Of a DNA stretch of 49,981 nt, positions 30,584-40,400 are shown one piece after another. The notes under the pieces were generated by a model. The model saw nothing but the letters and a program-made list of their open reading frames with translations. It made no database searches and was not told the origin of the DNA. The first letter of the stretch is position 1. Each line of letters opens with the position of its first letter. The DNA is taken from NCBI GenBank assembly GCA_036788215.1, contig DAIQNV010000019.1, forward strand, positions 1 to 49,981. Direction: 5' to 3'. This stretch comes from DAIQNV01 sp036788215 (lineage in GTDB: Bacteria; Planctomycetota; Phycisphaerae; Phycisphaerales; UBA1924). Made by a program: the position numbers and the translations under genes.

Positions 30584-31891
30584 ATGCAACGCGCCCGGGT
30601 CGTGATCGTCGGAGCGGGGTTCGCCGGGCTGGAGGCGGCGCGGTCGCTGCGGAGCGCGCCGGCGGACATCACCCTGATCGACCGGCGGAATCACCACACG
30701 TTCCAGCCCCTCCTGTACCAGGTGGCGTCGGCGGCGCTCAGCCCGGCGGACATCGCGGCACCGATCCGGCGGATCTTCAAGGACCAGAGCAACTGCCGCG
30801 TCGTCATGGCCGACGTTCGCGCCATCGATTGCGACGCTCGCACCGTGACCGCGGGGGCGATGACCTTCGGTTATGACTACCTGATCGTCGCAACGGGGGC
30901 GACGCACTCCTACTTCGGCAACGACGCCTGGGCCGCCCGGGCACCGGGCCTCAAGACGGTGGAGGACGCGCTCGATATCCGTCGGCGCGTGCTGCACGCG
31001 TTCGAACGGGCGGAGAACGCTACGGATGAGGCCGAGCGACGCGAAGCGCTCACCTTCGCGATCATCGGCGCCGGCCCCACCGGCGTCGAGATGGCCGGGG
31101 CGCTCGCCGAGATCGCGACCAGCGTCGTGCGGTCGGACTACCGCACGATCGACACCGCTTCGAGGCGGGTCGTGCTCATCGAGGGGCTCGACCGCGTGCT
31201 CCCCTCGTTCGATCAGGAGTGCTCCGCCAGCGCACAGAGGCAGCTCGCATCGCTCGGCGTCGAGTGCCGGCTGGGCAAACTCGTCACCGACATCGACGCG
31301 GGCGGCCTGACCATCGGAGAGGGCCCGGACGCCGATCGGCTGGAGGCGGGCACGATCATCTGGGCCGCGGGGGTCAAGGCTTCGCCCCTCGGGCGGATGC
31401 TGGGCGCGGCGACCGACAAGACCGGGCGCGTCGAGGTGGAGCCGGACCTCTCGGTGCCGGGTCGTCCCGAGGTCTTCGTCCTGGGCGATCTCGCGAAGGT
31501 CGTGCAGAAGGAAACCAAGGGCAGCGGGACCGAGGTGCCGGGCGTGGCGCCCGCCGCGATGCAGATGGGTCGGCACACGGGGCGGACCGTGGCGGACCTG
31601 ATCGAGGGCGAAGCCAACGCCCGCCGGGCCTTCCGCTACGTCGACAAGGGCCTGCTCGCCACGATCGGGCGTCACCGGGCAACCGGCACGGTCTTCGGCA
31701 AGCACGTGCACGGCTTCATCGCCTGGGCGCTCTGGGCCTGGGTGCACCTGTTCTTCCTGATCGGGTTCCGCAACCGGGCGGTGGTGATGCTGCAGTGGGC
31801 GTGGAGCTACGTGACGCACCATCGCGGGGCGAGGCTGATCACGGAAGTGCCGGGCTGTCCGGGCGAGGAGCAGCCGGGGCGTGGGTCCTGA
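30584..31891 (+). CDS. ndh: Type II NADH:quinone oxidoreductase
   Basis: NDH-2 passes electrons from NADH to quinone without pumping protons. The 435-residue protein has an N-terminal FAD motif VVIVGAGFAGLEAAR (6-20), the quinone-site region FQPLLYQVASAALSP, a second dinucleotide motif FAIIGAGPTGVEMAG and FVLGDLAKV. The C-terminus has two amphipathic or membrane stretches (WALWAWVHLFFLIGF and the following segment ending YVTHHRGARLIT) that hold it to the membrane. ATG 30584 lacks a clear ribosome site, so it may be read through from the nuclease gene. Its last 53 bases overlap the end of the opposing Ycf48-like gene. Confidence 0.92.
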   Translation: MQRARVVIVGAGFAGLEAARSLRSAPADITLIDRRNHHTFQPLLYQVASAALSPADIAAPIRRIFKDQSNCRVVMADVRAIDCDARTVTAGAMTFGYDYLIVATGATHSYFGNDAWAARAPGLKTVEDALDIRRRVLHAFERAENATDEAERREALTFAIIGAGPTGVEMAGALAEIATSVVRSDYRTIDTASRRVVLIEGLDRVLPSFDQECSASAQRQLASLGVECRLGKLVTDIDAGGLTIGEGPDADRLEAGTIIWAAGVKASPLGRMLGAATDKTGRVEVEPDLSVPGRPEVFVLGDLAKVVQKETKGSGTEVPGVAPAAMQMGRHTGRTVADLIEGEANARRAFRYVDKGLLATIGRHRATGTVFGKHVHGFIAWALWAWVHLFFLIGFRNRAVVMLQWAWSYVTHHRGARLITEVPGCPGEEQPGRGS

Positions 31892-32945
31892 GCACCTGCA
31901 CGCCGATCGCGTAGGCGAGGGGATCCTCGCCGCCCCGCAGCACCCGGATCTTGTTGACCGCGACGCCCATCTCCGCCCGCTGCCAGGTCTCGCCGCCGTC
32001 TTCGGTCTTGAAGGCGTGCGGGACAGCGCCGACCCACCCCCGCTTCTCGTCGAGGAAGCCGATGCCGAACTGGCGCACCTGCGGATCGTCGACGAGCGGG
32101 AGTTCCCGCCAGGTCCTGCCCCCGTCCTCGGTCTTGATGACGAAGCGCTCCGTCGCCCCCGGGTCGTAGGACTGCACCGTTCCGTAGCCGACCAGGGGTG
32201 TCGGAAAGCTGAATTTCCAGATATTCTCGGTCGCCCGCCCCGAGTCGTAGACGACCTCCCAGGTCCGTCCCGCGTCTTCGGTCCGCAGCACGCGGGCGGT
32301 CGTGGTTGCGAGGTCCGACGATGAGCTGGCGGCGACCACGCCCGTGTTCAGGTCGAGAAAGTGCACGTCGAACGCCATCCCCGCGTGCTCAGCCAGGTCG
32401 ATGTGCGACCAGGTCTGCCCGAGATCGTCGCTCATGATCAGCCAGGCCGGACCCCCGACGCGCCCGACGCCGATGAGGCGGGTCTTCTGCGCGAGCTCGC
32501 CATGGTTGATGTAGGGCAGACGGAGGACCTCGAGCGAGCAGAGCCCGCCCATCCCCTGGACCTGCGCCCCGGGCAACGACGCCCAGGTCCGCCCGGCGTC
32601 GGTGGTCTTGTAGACGAGCGTCTCGTCGGTGACCCCCGGGAAGTAGCCCGTGCCGACGTTGCCCAGGAAGCCGGTGAACTCATCCACGAAGGCCAGGCAC
32701 CGCACGAAGGTGCCGGGCTGCTCCCAGAGCAGTTCCCAACGCTCCCCGCCGTCGCGGGTGCCGAAGACCTTGCCCGATCCGTTGCCGTACCAGCCGATAT
32801 CGGGCGAGACGAACACGATGTCGTCCTGCTTCCCGCGGTAGGGCTCCGTCTCGAGCACGCGCCACGCGGGAAGGGTTACCTGGCCCGTCGCTGTCCACAC
32901 GCCCACCACCAGCACCCAGATCGCCGACCAACCGCGCACGCCCAT
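31839..32945 (-). CDS. Secreted Ycf48/BNR-repeat-like beta-propeller protein
   Basis: The 368-residue protein has a signal peptide (1-21) and a propeller with repeated motifs such as TRDGGERWELL, TTDAGRTWASL, SDDLGQTWSHI, TEDAGRTWEVV, TEDGGRTWREL and TEDGGETWQRA, each an Asp-box-like blade seen in BNR/sialidase and Ycf48/HCF136 proteins. Ycf48 assists photosystem II assembly, but in a non-photosynthetic bacterium the related proteins have no defined function. ATG 32945 follows GGAGG. The 3' end runs 53 bases into the ndh gene on the other strand; the Pro/Ala-rich C-terminus lies within the overlap. Confidence 0.82.
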   Translation of the reverse strand: MGVRGWSAIWVLVVGVWTATGQVTLPAWRVLETEPYRGKQDDIVFVSPDIGWYGNGSGKVFGTRDGGERWELLWEQPGTFVRCLAFVDEFTGFLGNVGTGYFPGVTDETLVYKTTDAGRTWASLPGAQVQGMGGLCSLEVLRLPYINHGELAQKTRLIGVGRVGGPAWLIMSDDLGQTWSHIDLAEHAGMAFDVHFLDLNTGVVAASSSSDLATTTARVLRTEDAGRTWEVVYDSGRATENIWKFSFPTPLVGYGTVQSYDPGATERFVIKTEDGGRTWRELPLVDDPQVRQFGIGFLDEKRGWVGAVPHAFKTEDGGETWQRAEMGVAVNKIRVLRGGEDPLAYAIGVQVLRTHAPAAPRPDSPALP

Positions 32946-33051
32946 ATCGAGACCTCCGGCCCGCGCACCATCGCGCTCACGCCATGGATGCCGGGCGTGC
33001 CCCTCCCCGTCGGGCGGGGCGGCGGATATCCGGCCCAAGGCCCGGCCCCGC

Positions 33052-34023
33052 TCAATAGTTCGGGGTCGGCGCCCGGAAATCGGAGAAGTTGACGCTCTGG
33101 AAGTAGGCGATCGTCTTCGCCAAACCTTCGCGCAGCGGCACCTTGGGCTCCCAGCCCAGCTTCTCCTTCGCGAGGGAGATGTCGGGCTGTCGCTGCTTGG
33201 GGTCATCGGCGGGCGCATCGCGGTAGACGATCTTGCTCTTGGTCCCGGTCAGCTCGATGACGAGTTCGGCCAGTTCCTTGATCGTGAACTCGCCCGGGTT
33301 GCCCGTATTCACCGGCCCGATGAAGTCGTCGGGCCCGTTCATGTGCGCCAGGAAGGCGTCGATCAGGTCGTCGACATAGCAGAAGCTCCGCGTCTGCCGC
33401 CCGTCCCCGAAGATGGTGATGTCCTCGCCCTCGATCGCCTGGCGGATGAAGTTGCTCACCACCCGGCCATCGAAGGGGTGCATCCGGGGCCCGTAGGTGT
33501 TGAAGATCCGCACGACCTTGATCTTCAGCCCGTGCATGCGGTGGTAGTCGAAGAAGAGCGTCTCCGCCGCCCGCTTGCCCTCGTCGTAGCAGGCGCGGGG
33601 GCCGATCGGGTTGACGCTGCCCTTGTAGCTCTCGGGCTGCGGGTGCACCTCGGGGTCGCCGTACACCTCGCTCGTGCTCGCCTGGAACACCTTGGCCCGG
33701 CAGCGCTTCGCCATCCCGAGCACGTTGATGGCGCCGATGACGCTCGTCTTCATCGTCTTGACGGGATTGAACTGATAGTGGCCCGGCGCCGCGGGGCAGG
33801 CGAGGTTGTAGATCTCGTCCACCTCCAGCCAGATCGGGTGTGTCACGTCGTGGCGAACCAATTCGAAGTTCTGCCGCCCGAGCAGGTGCTCCACATTGCT
33901 CTTCTGGCTCGTGAAGAAGTTGTCGAGGCAGATGACATCGTGCCCCTGGGCCACCAGCCGATCGCACAGATGGCTGCCCAGGAACCCCGCCCCGCCCGTC
34001 ACCAGAATCCGCTTGATGCTCAC
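33052..34023 (-). CDS. uxs: UDP-glucuronate decarboxylase (UDP-xylose synthase)
   Basis: This extended short-chain dehydrogenase converts UDP-glucuronate to UDP-xylose for surface polysaccharides. The 323-residue protein shows TGGAGFLGSHLCDRL (9-23), STSEVYGDPEVHPQ, the catalytic YDEGKR (Tyr-x-x-x-Lys), RIFNTYGPRMHPFDGRVVSNF and GDGRQTRSFCYVDDL, all matching bacterial UXS rather than GalE or RmlB. It has no membrane segment, so it acts in the cytoplasm. The GTG at 34023 overlaps the stop of the hydrolase gene by four bases. It is the last gene of the five-gene coupled run. Confidence 0.9.
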   Translation of the reverse strand: MSIKRILVTGGAGFLGSHLCDRLVAQGHDVICLDNFFTSQKSNVEHLLGRQNFELVRHDVTHPIWLEVDEIYNLACPAAPGHYQFNPVKTMKTSVIGAINVLGMAKRCRAKVFQASTSEVYGDPEVHPQPESYKGSVNPIGPRACYDEGKRAAETLFFDYHRMHGLKIKVVRIFNTYGPRMHPFDGRVVSNFIRQAIEGEDITIFGDGRQTRSFCYVDDLIDAFLAHMNGPDDFIGPVNTGNPGEFTIKELAELVIELTGTKSKIVYRDAPADDPKQRQPDISLAKEKLGWEPKVPLREGLAKTIAYFQSVNFSDFRAPTPNY

Positions 34024-34808
34024 GAGCCCGTCTCCCGTCCCGTTTGGTTCATGCCCGGGCGAACCCCCGACCCAGGGTGGGGCCCGGACGCCGCATCGGG
34101 CCGCATGCTACCGCCGCTGGCCTCCATCGACCGCACGCTCGTCGCGATGAATCGATTCACCGCCTCCGGGGCGGTCCAGGTGATCAGGTGCCCCGCGTCG
34201 ATCACCTCGGCCCGCCCGCCCTCGAGCGCCGGGTGCGGGACATACGGGATGATCCGGTCGCGCCGCCCGTGCAGGTGACGCACCGGAACCGGGCACCGCC
34301 CGTCGAAAACCCAATGGCAGCAGGCCCTCGACCCCCACAGCAGAAAGGGCACGTCCGCCCGACGCGACATCGCCATGAGGTCCTGCGTGTGCCGCTCGCC
34401 CAGCCCGTCGCGACGCGCAAACGCGCGGGCCGCGGGCCCGTTGAGCGCCCGCCGGACCAGTCCATGGGGCACCAACCCCCCCACCGCCCGCTGCACGCGG
34501 AACGCACCCGACACCGCCGCCCGAGACCGGACGCCGCTCAGGAGCACCACCCCCAGGGGCCTCCGCCCGGGCTCCAGGCGCGACGCCATCTCCAGCGCGA
34601 CCATGCCCCCGAAACTGAATCCAACCGCGACCCAGGGGCCATCGACCTTCAGAGTTCCCCCGAACCGCTCCGCGTAGTCGCCCAGGGGCTCTCGCCCTTT
34701 GGGCGCGATCCACGCGGGAACCCCCGCGCCGGGGAACGCAGCGAGCTGCGGCGCGAAGAGCGCCGCATCGGCCCCGAGCCCGGGCAGGAAGACAAGGCGC
34801 GCGTTCAC
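34020..34808 (-). CDS. Alpha/beta-hydrolase-fold protein
   Basis: The 262-residue protein has the fold's main markers: FLPGLGAD near the N-terminus, the nucleophile elbow GFSFGG (Ser in the GxSxG position, about residues 62-67), a region LHGRRDRIIPY that supplies the acidic residue, and GHLITWTAPEAV with the expected catalytic His. A polar, Pro/Gly-rich tail of about 30 residues follows. The substrate is unknown; esterase, thioesterase and lactonase are all possible. GTG 34808 overlaps the preceding stop by four bases and has a GGAGG site inside the preceding gene. Confidence 0.8.
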   Translation of the reverse strand: MNARLVFLPGLGADAALFAPQLAAFPGAGVPAWIAPKGREPLGDYAERFGGTLKVDGPWVAVGFSFGGMVALEMASRLEPGRRPLGVVLLSGVRSRAAVSGAFRVQRAVGGLVPHGLVRRALNGPAARAFARRDGLGERHTQDLMAMSRRADVPFLLWGSRACCHWVFDGRCPVPVRHLHGRRDRIIPYVPHPALEGGRAEVIDAGHLITWTAPEAVNRFIATSVRSMEASGGSMRPDAASGPHPGSGVRPGMNQTGRETGS

Positions 34809-35617
34809 GCTCCACCTCCGAGGACGCGACCCGCGACGACCAGGTTGGCCCGCAGGTGCGCCGGGTTCGCGGTCCCGATGACCACGCTCGACACGCCGGC
34901 CCGCCCGAACGCGAACGACAGCGCCCGCTCGATGGGGTCCGACGCGTCTTGGCCCCCGATCCGCGACAGGTGCCCGCTCGCGAGCGCCTTCTTCAGGAGC
35001 AAACCGACACCCGATGCGTGGCACCGATCGATCGAGCCGGCCATGTGCGTCGCTGCGGGGTTGTACTCGATCATCAGGCAGTCGACGCCCTGCTCCAGCG
35101 CATGGTCCGCGCCCTCTGGCGTCTTGACGCTCACGCCCACGGCGCGGACGAGCCCCCGCGCCCGCAGATCCGCGAGCGCATCCAGCGTGCCGATCTGCTT
35201 CAGCCGGCGTTCCTCGACGCCATCGGAATGCACGAGCACGATCTCGACCCGGTCGGTGCCGAGCCGGAGCAGGCTCCGCTCGACGCTCGCGGTCACGCCC
35301 TCCGGCGAGAAATCGAAGGTGGAGACCGCCCCGTCGAAGGCCTCCCCCACTTTCGTCGAGAGCACCCAGCGGTCGCGGTCCCCCCGGCGGGCGAGCGCTG
35401 CGCCGAGCCTCTCTTCAGCGGTCCCGTACGCGGGCGCGGTGTCCAGGAGCGTGACGCCCCCCTCGGCGCACACCATGAGCAGCTCGTCCACCGCTGCATC
35501 GCCGGGCAGCTCGTACGCCTCGGGATACTTCATCCCCCGGTTCCGCCCGACCTTGATCGTGCCGAAGCCGATCGGGCTGACCGCGAGGCCCGTGTTGCCC
35601 AGGGGTCGCTGATTCAC
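34805..35617 (-). CDS. Aldo/keto reductase
   Basis: NADPH-dependent reductases of this barrel family reduce aldehydes and ketones. The 270-residue protein has the catalytic tetrad in the expected order: Asp and Tyr in LLDTAPAYGTAE, Lys in STKVGEAF and His in EIVLVHSDG. It begins RPLGNTGLAVSPIGFGT, typical of the general bacterial group related to YdhF/YajO. The start is GTG 35617 (overlap GTGA with the upstream stop) because GAGAGG lies five bases before it; GTG 35620 is adjacent. Substrate unknown, but it is co-translated with an FAD oxidoreductase and UXS. Confidence 0.85.
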   Translation of the reverse strand: MNQRPLGNTGLAVSPIGFGTIKVGRNRGMKYPEAYELPGDAAVDELLMVCAEGGVTLLDTAPAYGTAEERLGAALARRGDRDRWVLSTKVGEAFDGAVSTFDFSPEGVTASVERSLLRLGTDRVEIVLVHSDGVEERRLKQIGTLDALADLRARGLVRAVGVSVKTPEGADHALEQGVDCLMIEYNPAATHMAGSIDRCHASGVGLLLKKALASGHLSRIGGQDASDPIERALSFAFGRAGVSSVVIGTANPAHLRANLVVAGRVLGGGA

Positions 35618-36753
35618 CACACGACCTCTCCCGTAAGGGCCTTGGGCAACGCGGCCAGGTCGCCCGAAGCGGTCGTGCCCGCCCCGCCCAGCGCGACCGC
35701 GACCCGATCCGCCGCCGCCGGCGCCAGCACCAGCTTCGTGGGCCACACGCCGACGACGCCCGGCACGATCTCTGTCACGACCGGCCCGTCCGGGCGCTTG
35801 CCCTCGGGAGTCCGCCCCTCCGCACGGTTGATGACGAAGGTCGACCATCCGCATCCCGATACATCGACCCACGCGAGCGCCCGACCGACCGCCGCTTTCC
35901 CCGCCTCCACCTGCTCCGCGGCGCTGCGCCCGGGCCCGGTCTCCGCGAGGTCCCCCCCGAGGTACCACGTCCGCCGACCCCCGAGCTCCCCCGTCGTGAC
36001 CGTCAGGACCGGCTTGTCCGACGCCTGCAGGCAATGCCCGAACAGGACACCCGGCGCATCGTGCACCACGACCTGATGAAGCGGGCGCCGCTGGGCGAAC
36101 CGGCCCGGGTCCTCCCCGATCGACGCGATCAGGGCCTCGTTGCCCTCGCCCGCCGCGAGCACCACCCGCTCCGCCGAGATCTCGCCCCCGCTCTCCAGCG
36201 AGGCCGCGAAACCGTCCGCCGTTCGGCGCACACCCACGACCCGCCCCACCCGCGCCCGACCCCGGCACGCGACCCGCAACCCGTCGACGATCCCCGCCGG
36301 GTCGACGACGCGCTCGGGCGACTCGAAGACGCTGACACCCGCCGGCGCGCCCGCCAGCACGCCGGCGCGATCCGCCGGAACAACCTTGGTCGTCCCGCTC
36401 CGCATTACGCGCGACGCGACCTCCGCCGCCAGGCGGGCGCCCATCGAGGGCAGGCTCCAGAGGTGTGTCACCGGGCTCAGCGTGCGGGCGCCCCTCAGGT
36501 CGGGGCCCGCCTCGCCCGAGAGCGACCGCTCCCACACAGGCTGCACCCGGGCCACCGCCTGCGAGCTGTCCGCGGTATTCCCGGGCAGGCGGTACTTCAC
36601 GCCCGCGTGCAGGATCCCCTGGCTCGCGAGCGTCTGGCCCGATCCGAGACCGGAGCCCTCGACCAGCCAGGCGTCGTGCCCCCGCCCGAGCAACTCGAAC
36701 AGCGTCCACAACCCGCAGACGCCACCCCCCACGATCAGCACCCCGCACCGCAT
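35614..36753 (-). CDS. FAD-dependent oxidoreductase, DAO family
   Basis: The 379-residue protein has the N-terminal FAD-binding motif VLIVGGGVCGLWTLFELL followed by a basic/acidic strand end (AWLVEGSG) and LASQGILHAGVKY, a stretch seen in glycerol-3-phosphate dehydrogenase and L-2-hydroxyglutarate oxidase relatives. Further conserved-looking parts are RVVLAAGEGN and GVVGVWPTKLVLAP near the C-terminus. The substrate is not recognisable. The start at 36753 (ATG) overlaps the stop of the LysM gene by one base (TGATG); GTG 36756 would overlap by four. It sits second in the five-gene coupled cluster. Confidence 0.78.
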   Translation of the reverse strand: MRCGVLIVGGGVCGLWTLFELLGRGHDAWLVEGSGLGSGQTLASQGILHAGVKYRLPGNTADSSQAVARVQPVWERSLSGEAGPDLRGARTLSPVTHLWSLPSMGARLAAEVASRVMRSGTTKVVPADRAGVLAGAPAGVSVFESPERVVDPAGIVDGLRVACRGRARVGRVVGVRRTADGFAASLESGGEISAERVVLAAGEGNEALIASIGEDPGRFAQRRPLHQVVVHDAPGVLFGHCLQASDKPVLTVTTGELGGRRTWYLGGDLAETGPGRSAAEQVEAGKAAVGRALAWVDVSGCGWSTFVINRAEGRTPEGKRPDGPVVTEIVPGVVGVWPTKLVLAPAAADRVAVALGGAGTTASGDLAALPKALTGEVVW

Positions 36754-37424
36754 CACGGGCCGTCACCACCCGGCCTGGGCGGGATCAGCAGCGTCTGGCC
36801 CACGCGGATCGCCCCGGGGCTCGCGAGCCGCTCGCGGTTCGCCTGGAACAGGAAGTCCGTCCACCGGCTCGACCCGTAGAACCGCTGCGCGATCGCGCTC
36901 AGCGTGTCTCCGCGCGCGACGCGGTACTCGATCACCGGGGGCGCCTCGACGGGCACCTCAGCAGGGCGAGCGGGCGCTGACCCGTCCTGCCCCGCCGGCT
37001 CGGTCACCGCGACCTCGCGCCCCTGCACGTTCCGGGGGTCCAGCGGGATCAGGATCTCCCGCCCGGGCCTCAGTCGATTGGGGTCCATCAGCGCGTTCGC
37101 CTGCGCGATCGCGGTCCACGAGTTTGCGCTCCCATACTCGCGTCGGGCGATCGTCTGCAGGGTTTCGCCCTCGCGTACCACGTACCGCTTGAACCGAGGG
37201 GCCTCGACCCGCGTCCCCGAGGGAAGCGGCGCCAGGGGATCCAGCACGACCGGTTCGCCTGCGCTCTCCACCCCCCCGCTTTCCTCCACCGGCTCCTGAA
37301 CCACCGCCGCCCGCTCATCGCGGGGCTGCGCAGGCCCCCCCGGCTCCCAGAGCCAGTAGACCATGATCCAGATCACAACCAGCACGCCGAGAGCGAAGAT
37401 CACCCGGCTCGCGCGGTCTTCCAT
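36753..37424 (-). CDS. Membrane-anchored protein with two LysM domains
   Basis: LysM domains bind peptidoglycan-type glycans. The 223-residue protein has an N-terminal transmembrane helix (7-26), a disordered acidic linker, LysM1 (about 79-128, KRYVVREGETLQTIARREYG to ILIPL) and LysM2 (about 167-217, YRVARGDTLSAIAQRFYG to LLIPP), with a Pro/Ala-rich spacer between. No catalytic domain is attached. ATG 37424 follows GGGGAG. It lies 54 bases after secDF on the same strand and opens the coupled run leading to uxs, which suggests a cell-wall or envelope theme for that operon (inference). Confidence 0.88.
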   Translation of the reverse strand: MEDRASRVIFALGVLVVIWIMVYWLWEPGGPAQPRDERAAVVQEPVEESGGVESAGEPVVLDPLAPLPSGTRVEAPRFKRYVVREGETLQTIARREYGSANSWTAIAQANALMDPNRLRPGREILIPLDPRNVQGREVAVTEPAGQDGSAPARPAEVPVEAPPVIEYRVARGDTLSAIAQRFYGSSRWTDFLFQANRERLASPGAIRVGQTLLIPPRPGGDGP

Positions 37425-37478
37425 GCCACGCTCCCCGTTTTACGAGGGTCCCGCCCGAATCCCGGACGCGACCGCCCA

Positions 37479-40400
37479 TCAGGGTAGACGCCCGCCGCCC
37501 GCCGGTCCCCCGTCGCCACCGTCGCCCGCACCCAAGCGCGTGGGGGCGTAATCCGAGGGCCCCGATGCCTTGCGGCTCCAGACCAGGGGCGCCGCCACCG
37601 CGATCGACGAGTAGGTGCCCACCACCACGCCGGCGAGCAGGGCGTAGCTGAAGGCCCGCACGCCCTCGCCGCCGAAGACATACAGGATCAGCGTCGCGAG
37701 GAAGGTCGTGCCCGAGGTGATGACGGTTCGGCTGATCGTCTGGTTGATCGACTGGTTGATCACCTCACGGCTCGCGTAGGGCAGCTTGCCCCGGTTCTCG
37801 CGGATGCGGTCCATGATGATGATCGTGTCGTTCAGCGAGTAGCCGATGATCGTCAGGATCGCCGCCACGAGGTTCAGGTCGATCTTGAAGGGCTGCACGC
37901 CCACGCTCTGCGCCAGGCCGGCGGTTATGTCGTGGTCGTACAGGATCTCCGCGAGCGCGATGAGGCCGATCATGATCATGATGTCATGCAGGAGGCACGC
38001 GATGGCTGCTGCGGAGTAGCGCACCGAGCCGAACCGAACCCAGATGTAGATCAGGATCAGCAGCAGGCTCAGCACCACCGCCACGATCGCGGTCTGCTGG
38101 AAGGTCTCCGCGATCACCGGGCTGAAGCTCTGCACGCTCGCCAGCGTCGTCGTGTCGGTCAGCGCGGTCATCGTGAGTGTCCACTCGGTCGACGCGACCT
38201 CGTCCTCCCAAAGTTCACGATTGTCGAAGTAGCTCAGCCCGCCGTCCGCCACCACGATCGCCGCCGCCTCGACCGCGTCGGGCGTTCCCGCGAGCAGGAT
38301 CACGTCGTTCGTGCGATTGAGCGTCCCACTGAAGCTCTCCGAACCCCGCGTCTGCGCAAGCCTTTCGCGCAGGCTGTCCATCGTCGGGCGCGGGCTCAGG
38401 TCTTCCAGCAGGATGGCGACGCCCCCGATGTACTCGGTCACGTCGTTGCGGAACTCGGGTCGCCCGAGCGCTTCGCCGAGCCGGCCCGAGAGGATCGGCC
38501 CGAGCGGAGCCTCGCTCACGCCCATCGCGGCGCGACCGTCGAAGCTCAGGGGCGGGCGTGTGTCGAGCTCCTCGCTGAACTCGGTCACGATCGCGTCGAT
38601 CACCGCGCCCTGGTCCGTCGCGTAGGTCTTGATCTGGAACCGCGCGCTCGTCACCCCGTCGGCCTGGGGGTTCACCGGAACGACCTCCGACGCCCGCAGG
38701 GGACGCAACGGATCGGTCTCCGCGAGCCCGTCGGCAAGGGCGTACACGCGGTTCTGGACGTCCGCACGCGTCAGCACGATCTGCTGCCCGGAATCGTCCT
38801 CGCCCAGCTCCAGGGTGACCTGAGTGCCGCCCCGGAACTCGGTATCGAGCATCTTCTCGCCCTGGTAGGCGATCATCCCCACCCCGAGCCCGACGCCCAC
38901 CAGCGAGACCACCACGAAGACATACCGTGCCTTCATCCAGTCGATGCTGGGCTCCAGCGTCCGCTCGAGCACCGGCACGACCGTCGGCAGCATGCTCAGC
39001 GACTTCACCTTCAGCACATCCACGAGCAGCGCCAGGATCAGGCGGCTGACGAACAGCGAGCTGATCATCGTGCCCACCACGCCGATGCCCAGCGTGATCG
39101 CGAAGCCCTTGATCTCCTGCGTGCCCAGGTTCGCGAGCACGAAGCAGACGATCAGGTTCGTCACGTTGCCGTCCACGATCGAGCTGAGCGCCTTGCTGAA
39201 GCCGAGACGCGTCGCGGTGCGCAGGTCGGCGCCCTTCCGCTGCTCCTCGCGGATGCGCTCGTAGATCAGCACGTTCGCGTCCACCGCCATGCCGAAGGTC
39301 AGGATGACGCCCGCGATGCCCGGCAGCGTGAACGCCGCACGGGCCAGCGACATCGCCCCGAGGATCAGGAGCGCGTTGAACAGCAGGCTCGTGACCGCCA
39401 CCACGCCGAAGGCGAAGTAGTAGAACACCATGAAGACCGACACCGCCGCCAGCGCGATCAGCCCCGCGTTCCGACCGGCGATGAGGTTGTCGGCCCCGAA
39501 CTCCGGCGCGATCGTGTTCTGACTCAGGGGCTCCGGGCTCAGCGCCGCCTGCAGCGAGCCCGCCGTCAGCACCCGGATGATGTAGTTCAATTCCTCGGAA
39601 CTGAAATCGCCCTCGATGATCCCGCTCCGGCTGATCGCCGCGTTCAGGACCGGGGCGGTGTACACCTGCTCATCGAGCAGGACCGCCATCTTGTTCCCGA
39701 CGTTCCCGCCGGTCAGCTGGCCGAGCCGCAGCGCGCCGCGCTCGTCCATCTGGAAGCCGACCGCGGGCCGCCCGACCTGGTCCTGCGTCTGGAAGGACCG
39801 AGCGACCGACCAGTCGCCGTCCCCCTGCGTCAGGCGGTTCGCACGCGTGTCCCAGCACAGCACCCAGTGCTCGCCCTGGTAACGCTCGCCCACGAGCCCC
39901 CGGGAGCGCCAGAAGGCCGTGGGATCGCGCTCGAGGAACTCGAGAGCCTCGATTGAGTCGATGTTCCCGACCGCCTCCGCCTTGTTGACCTTGCACCACC
40001 GCGCGTCGCGGGCCCGCACATTCAGGGGCCCCTTTTCCTGCAGTTCCTCACGCAGGCGCTGCTCGTCGGGGTGCGTGTTGTCGCTCCCGCTCCCCTGCGG
40101 GTCGATCGTGATCCGGAAGCTGGGCACACCCGCCGCGGAGATCAGCCGCTTCAGCTCCTCGGGGTCATCAAGGCTCGTCCGCTGCGTGATGTAGGTCCTG
40201 TGGGCCTCCAGCACCCGCTGCACCTGGGGCCACTGCGCGGCGTACTCCCGCTCGATCCGCTCGAGTTCGCGCGCCCGGGGGCTCGGGAACTGCTGGTACT
40301 CCCCCTCAGCGTTCTGCAGCACACGCGGGGCGTTGCTCAGGTTGAGCACCCGGCGCATGTCCTCCGCGCTCAGGCCCGCCGCGAGCACATCGTCGCGAGC

